From the NCBI RefSeq assembly GCF_003991355.1, contig NZ_RCSU01000002.1, positions 372,001 through 436,000 on the forward strand: DNA of 64,000 bases. Reading direction: 5' to 3'. Made by a program: the position numbers and the translations under genes. The DNA comes from Pseudoflavitalea rhizosphaerae (GTDB lineage: Bacteria; Bacteroidota; Bacteroidia; Chitinophagales; Chitinophagaceae). How positions within the stretch are numbered: the stretch's first letter is position 1; the number at the start of each line of letters is the position of its first letter. The notes under the pieces were generated by a model. It was not told the origin of the DNA and did not search any database. It saw only the letters and a program-made list of their open reading frames with translations. Positions 44,170-53,626 of the stretch are shown here, piece by piece.

Positions 44170-45291
44170 TTAATTGATAAATTCTTTCAGCTTCTTACCT
44201 AACTCTTCACCTCTCAGATCTCTCGCTACGATCTTTCCATTAGGATCGATCAGCAGATTCGTAGGCACTGCGCGAACACCGTACTGTACAGCCACTGCAT
44301 TCTGCCAGAACTTCAGATCAGATACATGGCTCCAGGTCAGCTGATCATCATCGATAGCTTTCAGCCAGTTTTCTTTTTTGTTGTCCAGGCTAACACCGAG
44401 GATAGTGAAATTTTTGTCTTTGAACTCATTGTAGGTTTTCACTACGTTGGGGTTCTCAGCGCGACAGGGGCCACACCAGCTTGCCCAGAAATCAACCAGT
44501 ACATATTTACCACGGAAATCAGAAAGCTTCACGGGTTTGTCGTTCTGATCATTCTGGGTGAAGTCCGGAGCCATAACTCCTATTGCAGTTTTCTTGGCGA
44601 TATCGATACGCTCAGCGAATTCCTTACCAGCTTTGGAAGCTCTCAGGTCAGCAGAGAGCGCATTGAATTTAGGTTCGATCTCAGCAGGATCGAAATTGGC
44701 GCCCGCCAGCTCACTCATGGCAGCAAGACTAAAGAAAGAACCTGGGTTCTTTTTGATATACTCGCCCTGGAGTTTTTCTTTCTCTTCCTGTGCAGGTTTT
44801 TGTTTCGCGATCAGTCCATTTACAAAAGAAGTGTCCTGTTGCTTTTCGCGAGGAGCGCCATAATATTCCTTGTTGATGGATTCCAGAACGGCATCAGGAC
44901 CAGACAGGAATTTCTTGTAACCCAGGTAAGCGTCGTGAACAGGAGAACCTTTCACGGTTGCATTTTTAACAGAATCTTTTGCTTCTACTGTTACGTTCCC
45001 TTTCTCTACATACACTACGATCATGTCCATCATCCTTTTCATACCCTCACCGGTATGATCAACAATGAGCCTTGCGCCTGTGGGGCCGCCCAATGTTCCT
45101 TTGAATTCAAAAGCGCCTCCTTTGAATATAGCGGAGTCGAGAACGTTATTGCCATTTTCCCTGTAGTTCAGATAGATCTTGGCCGGAGCTTCCAGTTTGC
45201 CCACTTTACCCTTGATGGTAAAAGCGGGGTCCTGTTGAGCAAAGACTGCGGCGGGTGCAGCCAGCAGTAATGCGGAAATGATTGTTTTCAT
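44170..45291 (-). CDS. TlpA-like thioredoxin with DUF4369 domain 2
   Basis: A 373-residue exported protein with a cleavable signal (ALLLAAPAAVFAQQ). The DUF4369 domain is in residues ~22-120 (FTIKGKVGKLEAPAKIYLNY; DSAIFKGGAFEFKGTLGG), then comes a helical middle and a TlpA/thioredoxin domain from ~235 with WASWCGPCRAENP as active site. Unlike TlpA 1 it lacks a lipobox and is probably soluble in the periplasm. Such genes often accompany SusC/SusD loci; here the FecI/FecR/SusCD locus begins 210 bp away on the opposite strand. Its own terminator follows. Confidence 0.9.
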   Translation of the reverse strand: MKTIISALLLAAPAAVFAQQDPAFTIKGKVGKLEAPAKIYLNYRENGNNVLDSAIFKGGAFEFKGTLGGPTGARLIVDHTGEGMKRMMDMIVVYVEKGNVTVEAKDSVKNATVKGSPVHDAYLGYKKFLSGPDAVLESINKEYYGAPREKQQDTSFVNGLIAKQKPAQEEKEKLQGEYIKKNPGSFFSLAAMSELAGANFDPAEIEPKFNALSADLRASKAGKEFAERIDIAKKTAIGVMAPDFTQNDQNDKPVKLSDFRGKYVLVDFWASWCGPCRAENPNVVKTYNEFKDKNFTILGVSLDNKKENWLKAIDDDQLTWSHVSDLKFWQNAVAVQYGVRAVPTNLLIDPNGKIVARDLRGEELGKKLKEFIN

Positions 45292-45502
45292 TCTGTAGTT
45301 TTTTTAAAAATTCAGGACTGCCAATTTAAGGCCAAAGATGGTTTATTTGCGGCAGAATAGTACGAACGGTCAATAGTTAACCACCGGAAGCCTTTCCAGC
45401 TACATAAAAGCATTGTTAAAGCCATACCGTTCTCATAATTATAGGAAATACATCTTTATTTATCCTTAATTTCGGCGTTGACCCAATCCGTACAAGAAAA
45501 GT

Positions 45503-46087
45503 TTGCAGGAAAACAATACAAATAGAGACCTTGAACTATTTGCCCTCATTGCTGATGGCGATGAGGCCGCATTTGAACAATTGTATAACCTCTACCTGCC
45601 TGAGCTTTACCCGGTAATTTTCAGTATCGTGAAATCAGAACTGCTGGTGAAGGACATCATCCAGGAACTTTTCCTTTACCTCTGGATGGACCGCGAAAAA
45701 CTTAAAGGCGTTGACCATCCCCGCAACTGGATCTTTAAGATCGCTTACAACCGCTCTTATTCCTGGCTCAAAAAACAGATCGTGCGCGAACGCGCCGCAC
45801 AGCAAATGAGTACACAGGAAACAGTAAATGCCACAGAAGAAGCCGTTCAGTTTTCTGAAGCTTCAAGGCTGGTGCTCGCCGCCATCAATGAGCTTCCTCC
45901 AAAATCACAGCAGATCTATCGTCTTAGTCGTGAAGCCGGCCTGAAACCCGCTGCCATCGCGGACCAGCTGGGCATGGATGTACAGGCCGTAAAGAACTCC
46001 CTTTACCGCTCCGGAAAAACGCTCAAAGCTGCGCTGGCCACCAGGGGCATTGTGGTGCCCATCGCCCTTCTCCTCTCCCGCTTATGA
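45503..46087 (+). CDS. FecI-type ECF sigma factor
   Basis: A 194-residue ECF sigma factor with region 2 at residues ~20-85 (FEQLYNLYLPELYPVIFSIV; DIIQELFLYLWMDREKL; PRNWIFKIAYNRSYSWLKKQ) and region 4 at ~125-180 (LPPKSQQIYRLSREAGLKPA; DVQAVKNSLYRSGKTL). A TTG at 45503 is the only start in frame, since a TGA lies at 45479. It should direct transcription of the SusC/SusD genes when released by the FecR protein encoded next. The start codon suggests low expression. Confidence 0.88.
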   Translation: MQENNTNRDLELFALIADGDEAAFEQLYNLYLPELYPVIFSIVKSELLVKDIIQELFLYLWMDREKLKGVDHPRNWIFKIAYNRSYSWLKKQIVRERAAQQMSTQETVNATEEAVQFSEASRLVLAAINELPPKSQQIYRLSREAGLKPAAIADQLGMDVQAVKNSLYRSGKTLKAALATRGIVVPIALLLSRL

Positions 46088-46170
46088 TTTTTTTTCAGAT
46101 CGATGATTACTTTTTGAAAGCACAGCGTACGTATGTACATTAAACCATCCTCATTATTAAATACCATTTT

Positions 46171-47403
46171 GTGGAAACGTCAAACAGGCTTGAATATTTA
46201 TTAACCCGAATGGAGCAGCATACTGCTTCCGAAGAAGAATGCCAGGAACTGATAAACCTTATCAACAGTGATGAAACAGGGACTGTGATCGAAAGCATCA
46301 ATGCTTTCCATGCAGCCAGGCCGGTGCTGGAACCCAGGCCAGACCTGCAAAGCAGCTCCTGGAAAGAAGGCATCCACGAGGTGCTGCAAGCTTACAAAAC
46401 CCGTGAAAACACAATACCGGATGCGGCGCACACTGGCCGGCTCCGTTCGCTGAAAAGGATCAGTTGGGCCGCAGCGGCCGTGATTGTCCTTACAGCAGGT
46501 GCTTATTTTTTCCTTACCATTAACAAGGGAACACCTACCACCGTTGAGCCGGAAGCGATGGCTGCAAAGCCCATCCTTCCCGGCACTAACGGCGCCACAC
46601 TCACGCTGGCAGATGGAACTCAGGTTTCGCTTGACAGTTCCCGCGATGGCATAGTGGCTTCACAGCAAGGCGCCAATGCCATGCTCGCAAACGGACAATT
46701 GAGCTACGCCGGCGGCAAGGCTTCATCAGAGCTGGTCTACAATACACTCAGCACTCCCAAGGGCCGTCAGTTCCATATGACGATGGCCGATGGCTCCAGG
46801 ATCTGGCTGAATGCAGGCAGCTCCATCCGTTTCCCTGCCGTGTTCGGCAGCAACGAAAGAAAAGTGTACATCACAGGTGAAGTATATTTTGAAGTGGCGC
46901 GCAACCAGGCAAGCCCGTTCATCGTGAGTGTGAACAACCGCGCAGGCATCGAAGTGCTGGGCACCAGCTTCAACGTGAACGCTTACGAGAACGAAGAACA
47001 GATGAATACAACCCTGATCGATGGCAGCGTGAAAGTCTCTGCCGGTGCAACCAATCAGCCAAATGGCTCAACTGTAGTATTGAAACCAGGTCAGCAGGCC
47101 AGGATCAGCAACAGCGGAAACACAGCATCAGCAGGCATTTCATTGATCAACGATGTGGACCTGGATAAAGCCGTGGCCTGGAAGAACGGTTATTTCAATT
47201 TCGGTAAAGCCAGCCTGAGAGAAGTGATGCGCCAACTGGAAAGATGGTACGATATAGAAGTGGTGTACGAAAAAGATGTGCCCAATCCACAATTCATCGG
47301 GAAAATGACAAGGAATATCAGCCTTCAGGATCTCTTCCAGATCCTCGAAAGCTCGGAAGTGAATTTCAGGATTGAAGGAAAAAAAGTAATTGTAACTAAA
47401 TAA
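46171..47403 (+). CDS. FecR-type anti-sigma factor
   Basis: A 410-residue inner-membrane regulator starting with GTG at 46171. The cytoplasmic N-terminal part (~1-92) should bind the sigma factor; one membrane segment is at ~93-112 (AAAAVIVLTAGAYFFLTI). The periplasmic FecR domain (~175-275, LSTPKGRQFHMTMADGSRIW; AGSSIRFPAVFG) and a DUF4974 domain (~325-405, FGKASLREVMRQLERWYDIE) follow. Known members receive a signal from the STN domain of the TonB-dependent transporter. The neighbouring SusC protein has an STN domain, so the chain is complete in this locus. Confidence 0.92.
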   Translation: METSNRLEYLLTRMEQHTASEEECQELINLINSDETGTVIESINAFHAARPVLEPRPDLQSSSWKEGIHEVLQAYKTRENTIPDAAHTGRLRSLKRISWAAAAVIVLTAGAYFFLTINKGTPTTVEPEAMAAKPILPGTNGATLTLADGTQVSLDSSRDGIVASQQGANAMLANGQLSYAGGKASSELVYNTLSTPKGRQFHMTMADGSRIWLNAGSSIRFPAVFGSNERKVYITGEVYFEVARNQASPFIVSVNNRAGIEVLGTSFNVNAYENEEQMNTTLIDGSVKVSAGATNQPNGSTVVLKPGQQARISNSGNTASAGISLINDVDLDKAVAWKNGYFNFGKASLREVMRQLERWYDIEVVYEKDVPNPQFIGKMTRNISLQDLFQILESSEVNFRIEGKKVIVTK

Positions 47404-47431
47404 ACTTTTAGATCTGTAAGGTCACTAAAAA

Positions 47432-47460
47432 GCCGCCTTAGTCTGGTCCACTAAAGCGGC
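47432..47460 (+). promoter_or_regulatory. Stem-loop in the SusC leader
   Basis: Arms GCCGCCTTAGT and ACTAAAGCGGC pair with a single C-A mismatch around CTGGTCC, about 50 bp before the SusC start. No T-run follows, so it is more likely an mRNA structure or protein site than a terminator; attenuation between fecR and susC is possible. Confidence 0.4.
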
Positions 47461-47509
47461 GGAGTCTGGTGATCTGTATTTCGGCTTTCACGAATTAAAT
47501 AACCAAACA

Positions 47510-50500
47510 ATGCAATGTAAGGAAAAAGCACTAAACCCCTGCCCGGTGCTGGCAGGCGGGACTGGTCCCCGCTGCCGGGCATTCCAGCTAAACCCTGGAA
47601 AAAAAATCTGGTTAATGATGAAATTGACGATGTTTTTCATGCTGGCAGCCGCTCTAACGGTGTCTGCCACTACAAAATCACAGACAGTTTCCTTGTCGGG
47701 GAAAAACCTTCCCCTGCTCTCTGTTTTCAATATTGTGGAAAAGCAAACAGGCTACGTACTGTTCGCCAACCAGAGCGTATTTGAAAACTCGCGCACTGTA
47801 TCACTGGATGTGAAGAACATGCCCCTGGACGCATTCCTGAAACAGGTGCTGAAAGACCAGCCCATCGATTTCTTCATCAAAGACAAAACGATTGTGCTGA
47901 AGAAGAAAACGATCACCGGAAAACCGGAGCCGATCAATTTATTTCCTCCCGCTCCGGACCCTGTTACCGGTAAAATAACTGATTCCACAGGCGCTCCATT
48001 GGTTGGCGCAACAGTGAGCATCCGGGGTAAAGAAGTGAAATCGATGACGGACAATAACGGTCAGTTCACCATCAACGCTGAAGATGGCGATGTACTGCAG
48101 ATCACATATGTGGGCTATGAACAACTCACTTATCGTCTCAAAGCAGGCACCCGCTCCATATCCTTGATGATGGCGCCCAAAGTGACCGGCGAAACGGAAG
48201 TAGTGGTTACCGCCTTCTCAACCGGATATCAAAGCATCCCAAAAGAACGCGCTACCGGTTCATTTGAGCAGATCGATAACAAACTCCTCAACAGAACTAC
48301 CGGCGCCAATATCCTCTCCAGGCTCGAAGGCATTGCCAATGGCGTACAATTCGTAACACCAGGCTCCAATGATCCTGCCAATATCAGGGTTCGCGGTTTG
48401 TCTACCATCGAAGCCAATTCCCGTCCACTGATCGTGATCGATAATTTCCCATACGAAGGGAACTACTCCACCAGGTCTGGTACCGACTTCAGCAATCGTG
48501 TTGACCTCAGCTTCATCAATCCAAATGATGTAGAAAATATTACCATCCTGAAAGACGCAGCAGCAGCCTCTATCTGGGGTGCGCGCGCAGCAAACGGAGT
48601 TATAGTGATCACCACTAAAAAAGGAAGGTTCAATCAGAAAGCTAAGATCACTGTCAACTCCACCACCACCATCGGAGATATCCCGGACCTGATGTACGAC
48701 AGGAACAGGCTCCCTTCCGCCACTATCATGGAGATCGAGAAATACAGGTTTGAAAATACTTCCATCTATGATCCCAATTCCACTGACAGGAAAGTGATCC
48801 CGGAATACGCTTACCTGTTGCAACAATTGCAAGATGGAAAAATAAACCAGGCAACTTTCGATGCAGAAGAAGCAAGATTGAAAAATACCGAGGTAAGGAA
48901 CGATATCGAAAAATACCTGATGCAACGCTCCATACTCCAGCAATATTCTTTCAATGTAAGAGGCGGCAGTCAGAACTACAACTACTACCTATCTGCCGGA
49001 TACGACAGGAACCGTTCTACGAATATCGGTGACCGTGATGACCGATTCAATATCAGTATGAACAACAGTTTCATCCCGGTGAGGAACCTGACACTGCAGG
49101 CAGGCATCGCATACTCTCATGCCAACAGGTACAACAATGGCGTTACCACAGGCGATCTGAGCGGCGCTAATTATATGGGCCTCTCCCCTTACATGCGCCT
49201 GGTTGATGAACAGGGTAATGCTGCTTCCGTTGTAAAAGACCTAAGCCAGTATTATAAAGATGAACAAATGGCAGGAGGATTGATGGACTGGAATTTTCGC
49301 CCCGTAGATGAGATCGATCTCCGCAAACGCACAGCAAAAGGACAGGAGCTTCGTCTCAACGCTTCCGTCAATTATCGCTTCCTCAACCGCTTCGATCTGA
49401 ATGTTCAATACCAGAATACAACGGGTTCCAACAGTAGTTCCAATCACTATTATAAAGAAAGCTACTTTGTAAGGAACTATGTAAACAGGTTCACTTTACC
49501 AGATGGTACACAACAAATCCCGTATGGTGATATCTTTATCGAAGGCAATCCTTACAAAACACATTCAAACACTTTCAGAAGCCAGCTGAACTATAGTGAG
49601 AAATTCGGAAGCGACCATTCCGTGTCTGCACTGGCTGGTGCTGAAATCAGGGAAATGGTGCGCGAAAGCAGCCCGGGATTCTATCTCTACGGCTATGACC
49701 CCACCACCATGTATGGGAAACTTACAGAGCTGGACATTCTCACTCCAAAACCAGTAAGACCCGGTGGCACACAAATGATCCCAAGCCAGTTCCCGATTGA
49801 ACAAGGACTGTCCAAATACACAGACCGTTTTCTCAGCTACTACACCAATGCCAGCTATACTTACAAGAACAGGTATACCTTGAGTGGTTCTGCACGCTGG
49901 GATGGTTCCAACCTCTTTGGCGTTAAAACCAACCAGAAATGGACACCACTCTGGTCTGTGGGTGGTAAATGGGATATCGATCGTGAAGATTTCTACCATA
50001 GCAGCTGGGTCCCCGGGCTTACACTCCGCGCCACTTATGGTATTGCTGGTAATGTCACCAACCTCCTGAGCAGGTATCCTGCCGGTAACCTGCTGAGCCA
50101 GGGCAGTACTTCCAACCTGCCTTATATCAGGCTCGGCACCGTGGGTAATCCTTCCCTCCGCTGGGAACAGGTGAACACACTCAACCTGGCAGTGGATTTC
50201 ACGTTGAAGAACAACCGAATCAGTGGCAGCATTGAATACTATGCAAAAAAATCAAGCGACCTGATCGGAGATGATTACCTGGCGCCCAGTTCAGGTATCA
50301 TTACCACCCCCGGCGGCACTGCTGGCAACAGCAAGAAAGTGAACTATGCCAATATGAAAACGGAAGGTTTCGATTTCAGGATCAATACCAAGAACCTGGT
50401 TGGTGAATTGAGCTGGAACAGCACCATCTTACTCAGTACCGTGAAGAACGAAGTCACCAACGTATTTGTAAATCCCGGCAGAAGAACACAGGAATATTTC

Positions 50501-51169
50501 GGTGGTTCAGCTGCAGTGCCTCCTGTAACAGGTGTAAGCAGGGATATGATCTATGCTACGCCATGGCTCGGCCTCGATCCCCAAACCGGTATGCCAATTA
50601 TGTACCTGAATGGAGAGAAGTCTGTCGACTACACCAAATACATCAACACCATGAAGAAGGAAGACCTGGTGAATGCAGGTGTTGCGGTACCTACCATGTT
50701 CGGATCACTTCGCAATGATCTTACCTGGAAGAACCTGAGCCTCTCTTTCCTGATCACCTGGAAAACAGGACATGTATTCCGCAGGAACTCCATCGCTTCC
50801 GGCGCGGAATACAATGGCACTTACCATATGGACTATTTCAAGAGATGGCAGAAACCCGGAGATGAGCTCACCACCTATGTTCCGGCATATGCCAATGCTG
50901 TGAATACAGGTCTGAACACATTCTACAATTTCAACAATGTACTCATCACCAAAGGAGATGTGGTCCGCCTGCAGGATATCAGCCTCTCCTATGCGCTTAC
51001 GAAATTCAATATTCCCCGCCTGCCGGTGGAGCGTATCAATATCGTGGCCAACGTGAGGAATGTGGGCATGCTCTGGAAAGCCAATGATTTCGGCATCGAT
51101 CCGGACTTCGCCAATGCACAGTATGTAACTCCACGCACTTTTGCGCTGGGCTTTCAATTTGACTTTTAA
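47510..51169 (+). CDS. SusC/RagA-type TonB-dependent outer-membrane transporter with STN domain
   Basis: A 1219-residue outer-membrane protein. A long signal region is followed by an STN domain (residues ~65-135, LSVFNIVEKQTGYVLFANQS), a carboxypeptidase-regulatory-like domain (~150-225, GKITDSTGAPLVGATVSIRG), the plug (~230-370, LSRLEGIANGVQFVTPGSND; RGLSTIEANSRPLIVIDNFP) and a 22-strand-type barrel ending RTFALGFQFDF. The STN domain allows signalling to FecR. With the SusD lipoprotein it should import an oligomeric nutrient; no glycoside hydrolase or peptidase is encoded nearby, so the substrate is open. The start MQCKEKA gives an unusually long leader, as is common for this subgroup; MMKLTMFF near residue 36 would give a classical signal peptide. 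Confidence 0.93.
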   Translation: MQCKEKALNPCPVLAGGTGPRCRAFQLNPGKKIWLMMKLTMFFMLAAALTVSATTKSQTVSLSGKNLPLLSVFNIVEKQTGYVLFANQSVFENSRTVSLDVKNMPLDAFLKQVLKDQPIDFFIKDKTIVLKKKTITGKPEPINLFPPAPDPVTGKITDSTGAPLVGATVSIRGKEVKSMTDNNGQFTINAEDGDVLQITYVGYEQLTYRLKAGTRSISLMMAPKVTGETEVVVTAFSTGYQSIPKERATGSFEQIDNKLLNRTTGANILSRLEGIANGVQFVTPGSNDPANIRVRGLSTIEANSRPLIVIDNFPYEGNYSTRSGTDFSNRVDLSFINPNDVENITILKDAAAASIWGARAANGVIVITTKKGRFNQKAKITVNSTTTIGDIPDLMYDRNRLPSATIMEIEKYRFENTSIYDPNSTDRKVIPEYAYLLQQLQDGKINQATFDAEEARLKNTEVRNDIEKYLMQRSILQQYSFNVRGGSQNYNYYLSAGYDRNRSTNIGDRDDRFNISMNNSFIPVRNLTLQAGIAYSHANRYNNGVTTGDLSGANYMGLSPYMRLVDEQGNAASVVKDLSQYYKDEQMAGGLMDWNFRPVDEIDLRKRTAKGQELRLNASVNYRFLNRFDLNVQYQNTTGSNSSSNHYYKESYFVRNYVNRFTLPDGTQQIPYGDIFIEGNPYKTHSNTFRSQLNYSEKFGSDHSVSALAGAEIREMVRESSPGFYLYGYDPTTMYGKLTELDILTPKPVRPGGTQMIPSQFPIEQGLSKYTDRFLSYYTNASYTYKNRYTLSGSARWDGSNLFGVKTNQKWTPLWSVGGKWDIDREDFYHSSWVPGLTLRATYGIAGNVTNLLSRYPAGNLLSQGSTSNLPYIRLGTVGNPSLRWEQVNTLNLAVDFTLKNNRISGSIEYYAKKSSDLIGDDYLAPSSGIITTPGGTAGNSKKVNYANMKTEGFDFRINTKNLVGELSWNSTILLSTVKNEVTNVFVNPGRRTQEYFGGSAAVPPVTGVSRDMIYATPWLGLDPQTGMPIMYLNGEKSVDYTKYINTMKKEDLVNAGVAVPTMFGSLRNDLTWKNLSLSFLITWKTGHVFRRNSIASGAEYNGTYHMDYFKRWQKPGDELTTYVPAYANAVNTGLNTFYNFNNVLITKGDVVRLQDISLSYALTKFNIPRLPVERINIVANVRNVGMLWKANDFGIDPDFANAQYVTPRTFALGFQFDF

Positions 51170-51180
51170 AACTGTTCACA

Positions 51181-52542
51181 ATGAGACTCAAATCATATAG
51201 CGTACTGATTGCTGCATCCCTGGCATTCAGCAATTGTGGAAAAGATTTCCTGGAGGAGAAAAGGGACTCTAAAGAAGTGATCGTTCGCACCATCGCGGAC
51301 TACCAGGCGGTGCTGGACAATTTCACGGTTGTGAATACAGCCGCTGCCATCGGGCTGAACCTCACATCAGCTGCCGAGTATGTGCTTTCTGATAAGGACA
51401 TCAATACCTGGAAAGGGCAACTCCCTTACGAAGTCAATTCCTATCTCTGGGAAAAAGAAATATGGGAAACCCGGGAATCGCTGGACTGGAATAATTCCTA
51501 CCATCGTATCCTGCTGGCCAACCTGGCGCTCGATGTAGAAAAAACATCGCCGGCCAATGCTGCAGAAAAAACAGTATATGATAACGTAAAAGGACAAGCG
51601 CGTTTCATCCGCGCCTACTCTTATTACCAGCTGGCACAGCTGTTCTGCAAACCCTATGATGCTGCTACAGCATCATCCGACCCCGGTGTTCCGCTGAAAA
51701 CTGACTACGATGTAAAAGTAGTGATGCCTACCAGGTCTACTGTGGCTGAACTGTATGCAATGATCATCAAAGACCTGGAAGAAGCGCTGCCACTGCTTCC
51801 CGAGAAACCAGTGCATACGGCACGCCCGGGTAAGGCAGCGGTAGCAACTCTTCTCGCTAAAGTTCATATGCAGATGGGTAACTGGGATAAAGTATTCCAG
51901 TATGCAGATCAGGCGCTGAAGATCCATAGCGTGCTCCTGGATTTCTATCCCATCATGGGTCAGGCAATGTTCAAGGCCGACTACGGCGTCTCGGTTCCTG
52001 AGATCTTTTTCTGGGCGCAGGGAGCCAAACCAAGTTCCACCTTCGCAGGAATGGTGGTAAGCCCGGAAGTGCTGGCCCTGTATGAAGCCGACGATTACAG
52101 AAGAACGCTCTATTTCAATGCTGCGGGAGGTTTCAAAGGCTCTTTTGCCGGATTGTATGCGATCTTCAGCGGCTACACATCTGCCGAACTCTACCTGATC
52201 CGCGCAGAAGCGAATGTGAGAAAAGGACAGATGTCCCTTGCCATGGATGATCTGAATGAACTGCGCAAATACAGGTTCCCGGATACCAAACCAGCGCTAA
52301 ATATCACTGACGAGACCGAAGCCCTGCAATTCATCATGGAAGAACGTATTCGTGAATTGTATTTCAGAGGTACAAGATGGGAGGATCTGCGCAGGTTCAA
52401 TAAAGATCCGCGTTTCGCCACTACGCTTACGCATACATTCGAGGGAAAAACCTACTCATTGCCTCCCAATGATATCAGGTATACATTACCGTTACCGGAC
52501 AACGAGATCCAGCTAAACAATTATCCCCAAAACCCAAGATAA
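51181..52542 (+). CDS. SusD/RagB-type nutrient-binding lipoprotein
   Basis: A 453-residue outer-membrane lipoprotein with lipobox LAFSNCGKDF near residue 19. The SusD helical (TPR-like) core shows ARFIRAYSYYQLAQLFCKPY and PTRSTVAELYAMIIKDLEEA, and the C-terminal part has LIRAEANVRKGQMSLAMDDL followed by RIRELYFRGTRWEDLRRF. It forms the lid of the SusC transporter. It lies 11 bp behind susC and ends directly at repeat copy 5, whose first base follows its stop codon. Confidence 0.93.
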   Translation: MRLKSYSVLIAASLAFSNCGKDFLEEKRDSKEVIVRTIADYQAVLDNFTVVNTAAAIGLNLTSAAEYVLSDKDINTWKGQLPYEVNSYLWEKEIWETRESLDWNNSYHRILLANLALDVEKTSPANAAEKTVYDNVKGQARFIRAYSYYQLAQLFCKPYDAATASSDPGVPLKTDYDVKVVMPTRSTVAELYAMIIKDLEEALPLLPEKPVHTARPGKAAVATLLAKVHMQMGNWDKVFQYADQALKIHSVLLDFYPIMGQAMFKADYGVSVPEIFFWAQGAKPSSTFAGMVVSPEVLALYEADDYRRTLYFNAAGGFKGSFAGLYAIFSGYTSAELYLIRAEANVRKGQMSLAMDDLNELRKYRFPDTKPALNITDETEALQFIMEERIRELYFRGTRWEDLRRFNKDPRFATTLTHTFEGKTYSLPPNDIRYTLPLPDNEIQLNNYPQNPR

Positions 52543-52671
52543 TCAGAGTGCCGCCAGTCGCTCGCCTCTGGCGAGTGACTTCTATTTAGTCGCCTCCGGC
52601 GACGCTGTGTTCGCCGGAGGCGAACAAATACCGGTCACTCGCCAGAGGCGAGCGACTGGCCGGACCTCTGA
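52543..52671. repeat. Dispersed multi-hairpin palindromic repeat, copy 5
   Basis: The ends are TCAGAGTGCCGCCAGTCGC and GCGACTGGCCGGACCTCTGA, an imperfect terminal inverted repeat. The forward centre is GTCGCCTCCGGCGAC-GCTGTG-TTCGCCGGAGGCGAA. It begins with the base after the susD stop and ends 13 bp before the ABC ATPase start, so it fills the whole gap between two genes of the same strand. Confidence 0.87.
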
Positions 52672-52684
52672 TAAAATTTATTTC

Positions 52685-53602
52685 ATGAGCGATAATATTG
52701 TAAGGATTGAGCACCTCAGTCACCGCTACTCGCGTGCCTGGGCCATCCAGGATATCAATTTGCAGATCCACAGGAAAGGTATTCTCGGACTGCTCGGTTC
52801 CAACGGAGCCGGCAAATCCACCACTATGAATATCCTTTGTGGCGTACTCAACCAGACTGAAGGGAATGTGATCATTTGCGGTATCGATATGCGAAAGCAT
52901 CCAAAGGAAGCAAAGAAACAGATCGGTTTCCTGCCACAGCATCCACCGCTCCACCTGGAGCTCACCATTCATGAATACCTCACTCATTGCGCGCACCTCC
53001 GCAGGATCCCGCGCAATATGGTAAAGCAGGCCGTGGAAGAAGTAAAAACAAAATGCGGTGTAGCACATTTCAGCGACCGGCTGCTGAAGAACCTCTCCGG
53101 TGGCTATCGCCAGCGCGTGGGCATTGCACAGGCCATCATCCACAAACCACAGTTGGTAGTATTGGACGAGCCCACCAATGGCCTGGACCCCAACCAGATC
53201 CTGGAAGTACGCAAGCTCATCCGCGAGATCGCAGAAGAACGCGCCGTGATCTTCTCCACGCATATCCTCAGTGAAGTACAGGTACTCTGCCGTGATATTG
53301 TGATGATCGAAAAAGGAAAGATCGTTTTTGCCGATACCATGGAAGCCTTCAACAATTATATCGAGCCCAACGGAGTGCAGGTATGGTTCAGCAAGATGCC
53401 TTCAAAAGAAGCGCTGTTGCAGATCCCCGGTGTAAAGGAGGCAGTGATACAATCTGAAAACAGCGCCAGGCTGGTGATAGACAGGAACCCTGCCATCTGC
53501 GAAACCATCATAGAAGTGAGCGTGGAAAAAGGATGGAAGATGAGAGAGATCGGCCTGGAAAAAAGCTCTCTCGATGATATTTTTAAACAATTGTCTTCTT
53601 AG
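52685..53602 (+). CDS. ABC transporter ATPase, GldA-like
   Basis: A 305-residue ATPase. It has Walker A (LGSNGAGKST), the Q-loop (FLPQHPP), the signature NLSGGYRQRVGIAQA, Walker B (LVVLDEPTNGLDPNQ) and the switch His (FSTHILSEVQ). A C-terminal extension of ~75 residues is typical of the GldA/CcmA-like group. The start MSDNIVRIEHLSH was chosen because the frame upstream, open to 52607, consists of translated repeat copy 5. With the following fused membrane protein it should form a gliding-motility-type or exporter ABC complex. In gliding flavobacteria GldA works with GldF and GldG. Confidence 0.88.
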   Translation: MSDNIVRIEHLSHRYSRAWAIQDINLQIHRKGILGLLGSNGAGKSTTMNILCGVLNQTEGNVIICGIDMRKHPKEAKKQIGFLPQHPPLHLELTIHEYLTHCAHLRRIPRNMVKQAVEEVKTKCGVAHFSDRLLKNLSGGYRQRVGIAQAIIHKPQLVVLDEPTNGLDPNQILEVRKLIREIAEERAVIFSTHILSEVQVLCRDIVMIEKGKIVFADTMEAFNNYIEPNGVQVWFSKMPSKEALLQIPGVKEAVIQSENSARLVIDRNPAICETIIEVSVEKGWKMREIGLEKSSLDDIFKQLSS

Positions 53603-53626
53603 CGGGCAGCAAATCTCAACTTATTT

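Noticed and set aside
44326-45270. 314-codon open frame on the + strand opposite the TlpA gene
   Set aside because: It mirrors the codon pattern of the true gene on the other strand; the translation has no protein character, and the leftward frame has signal peptide, DUF4369 and CxxC motifs.
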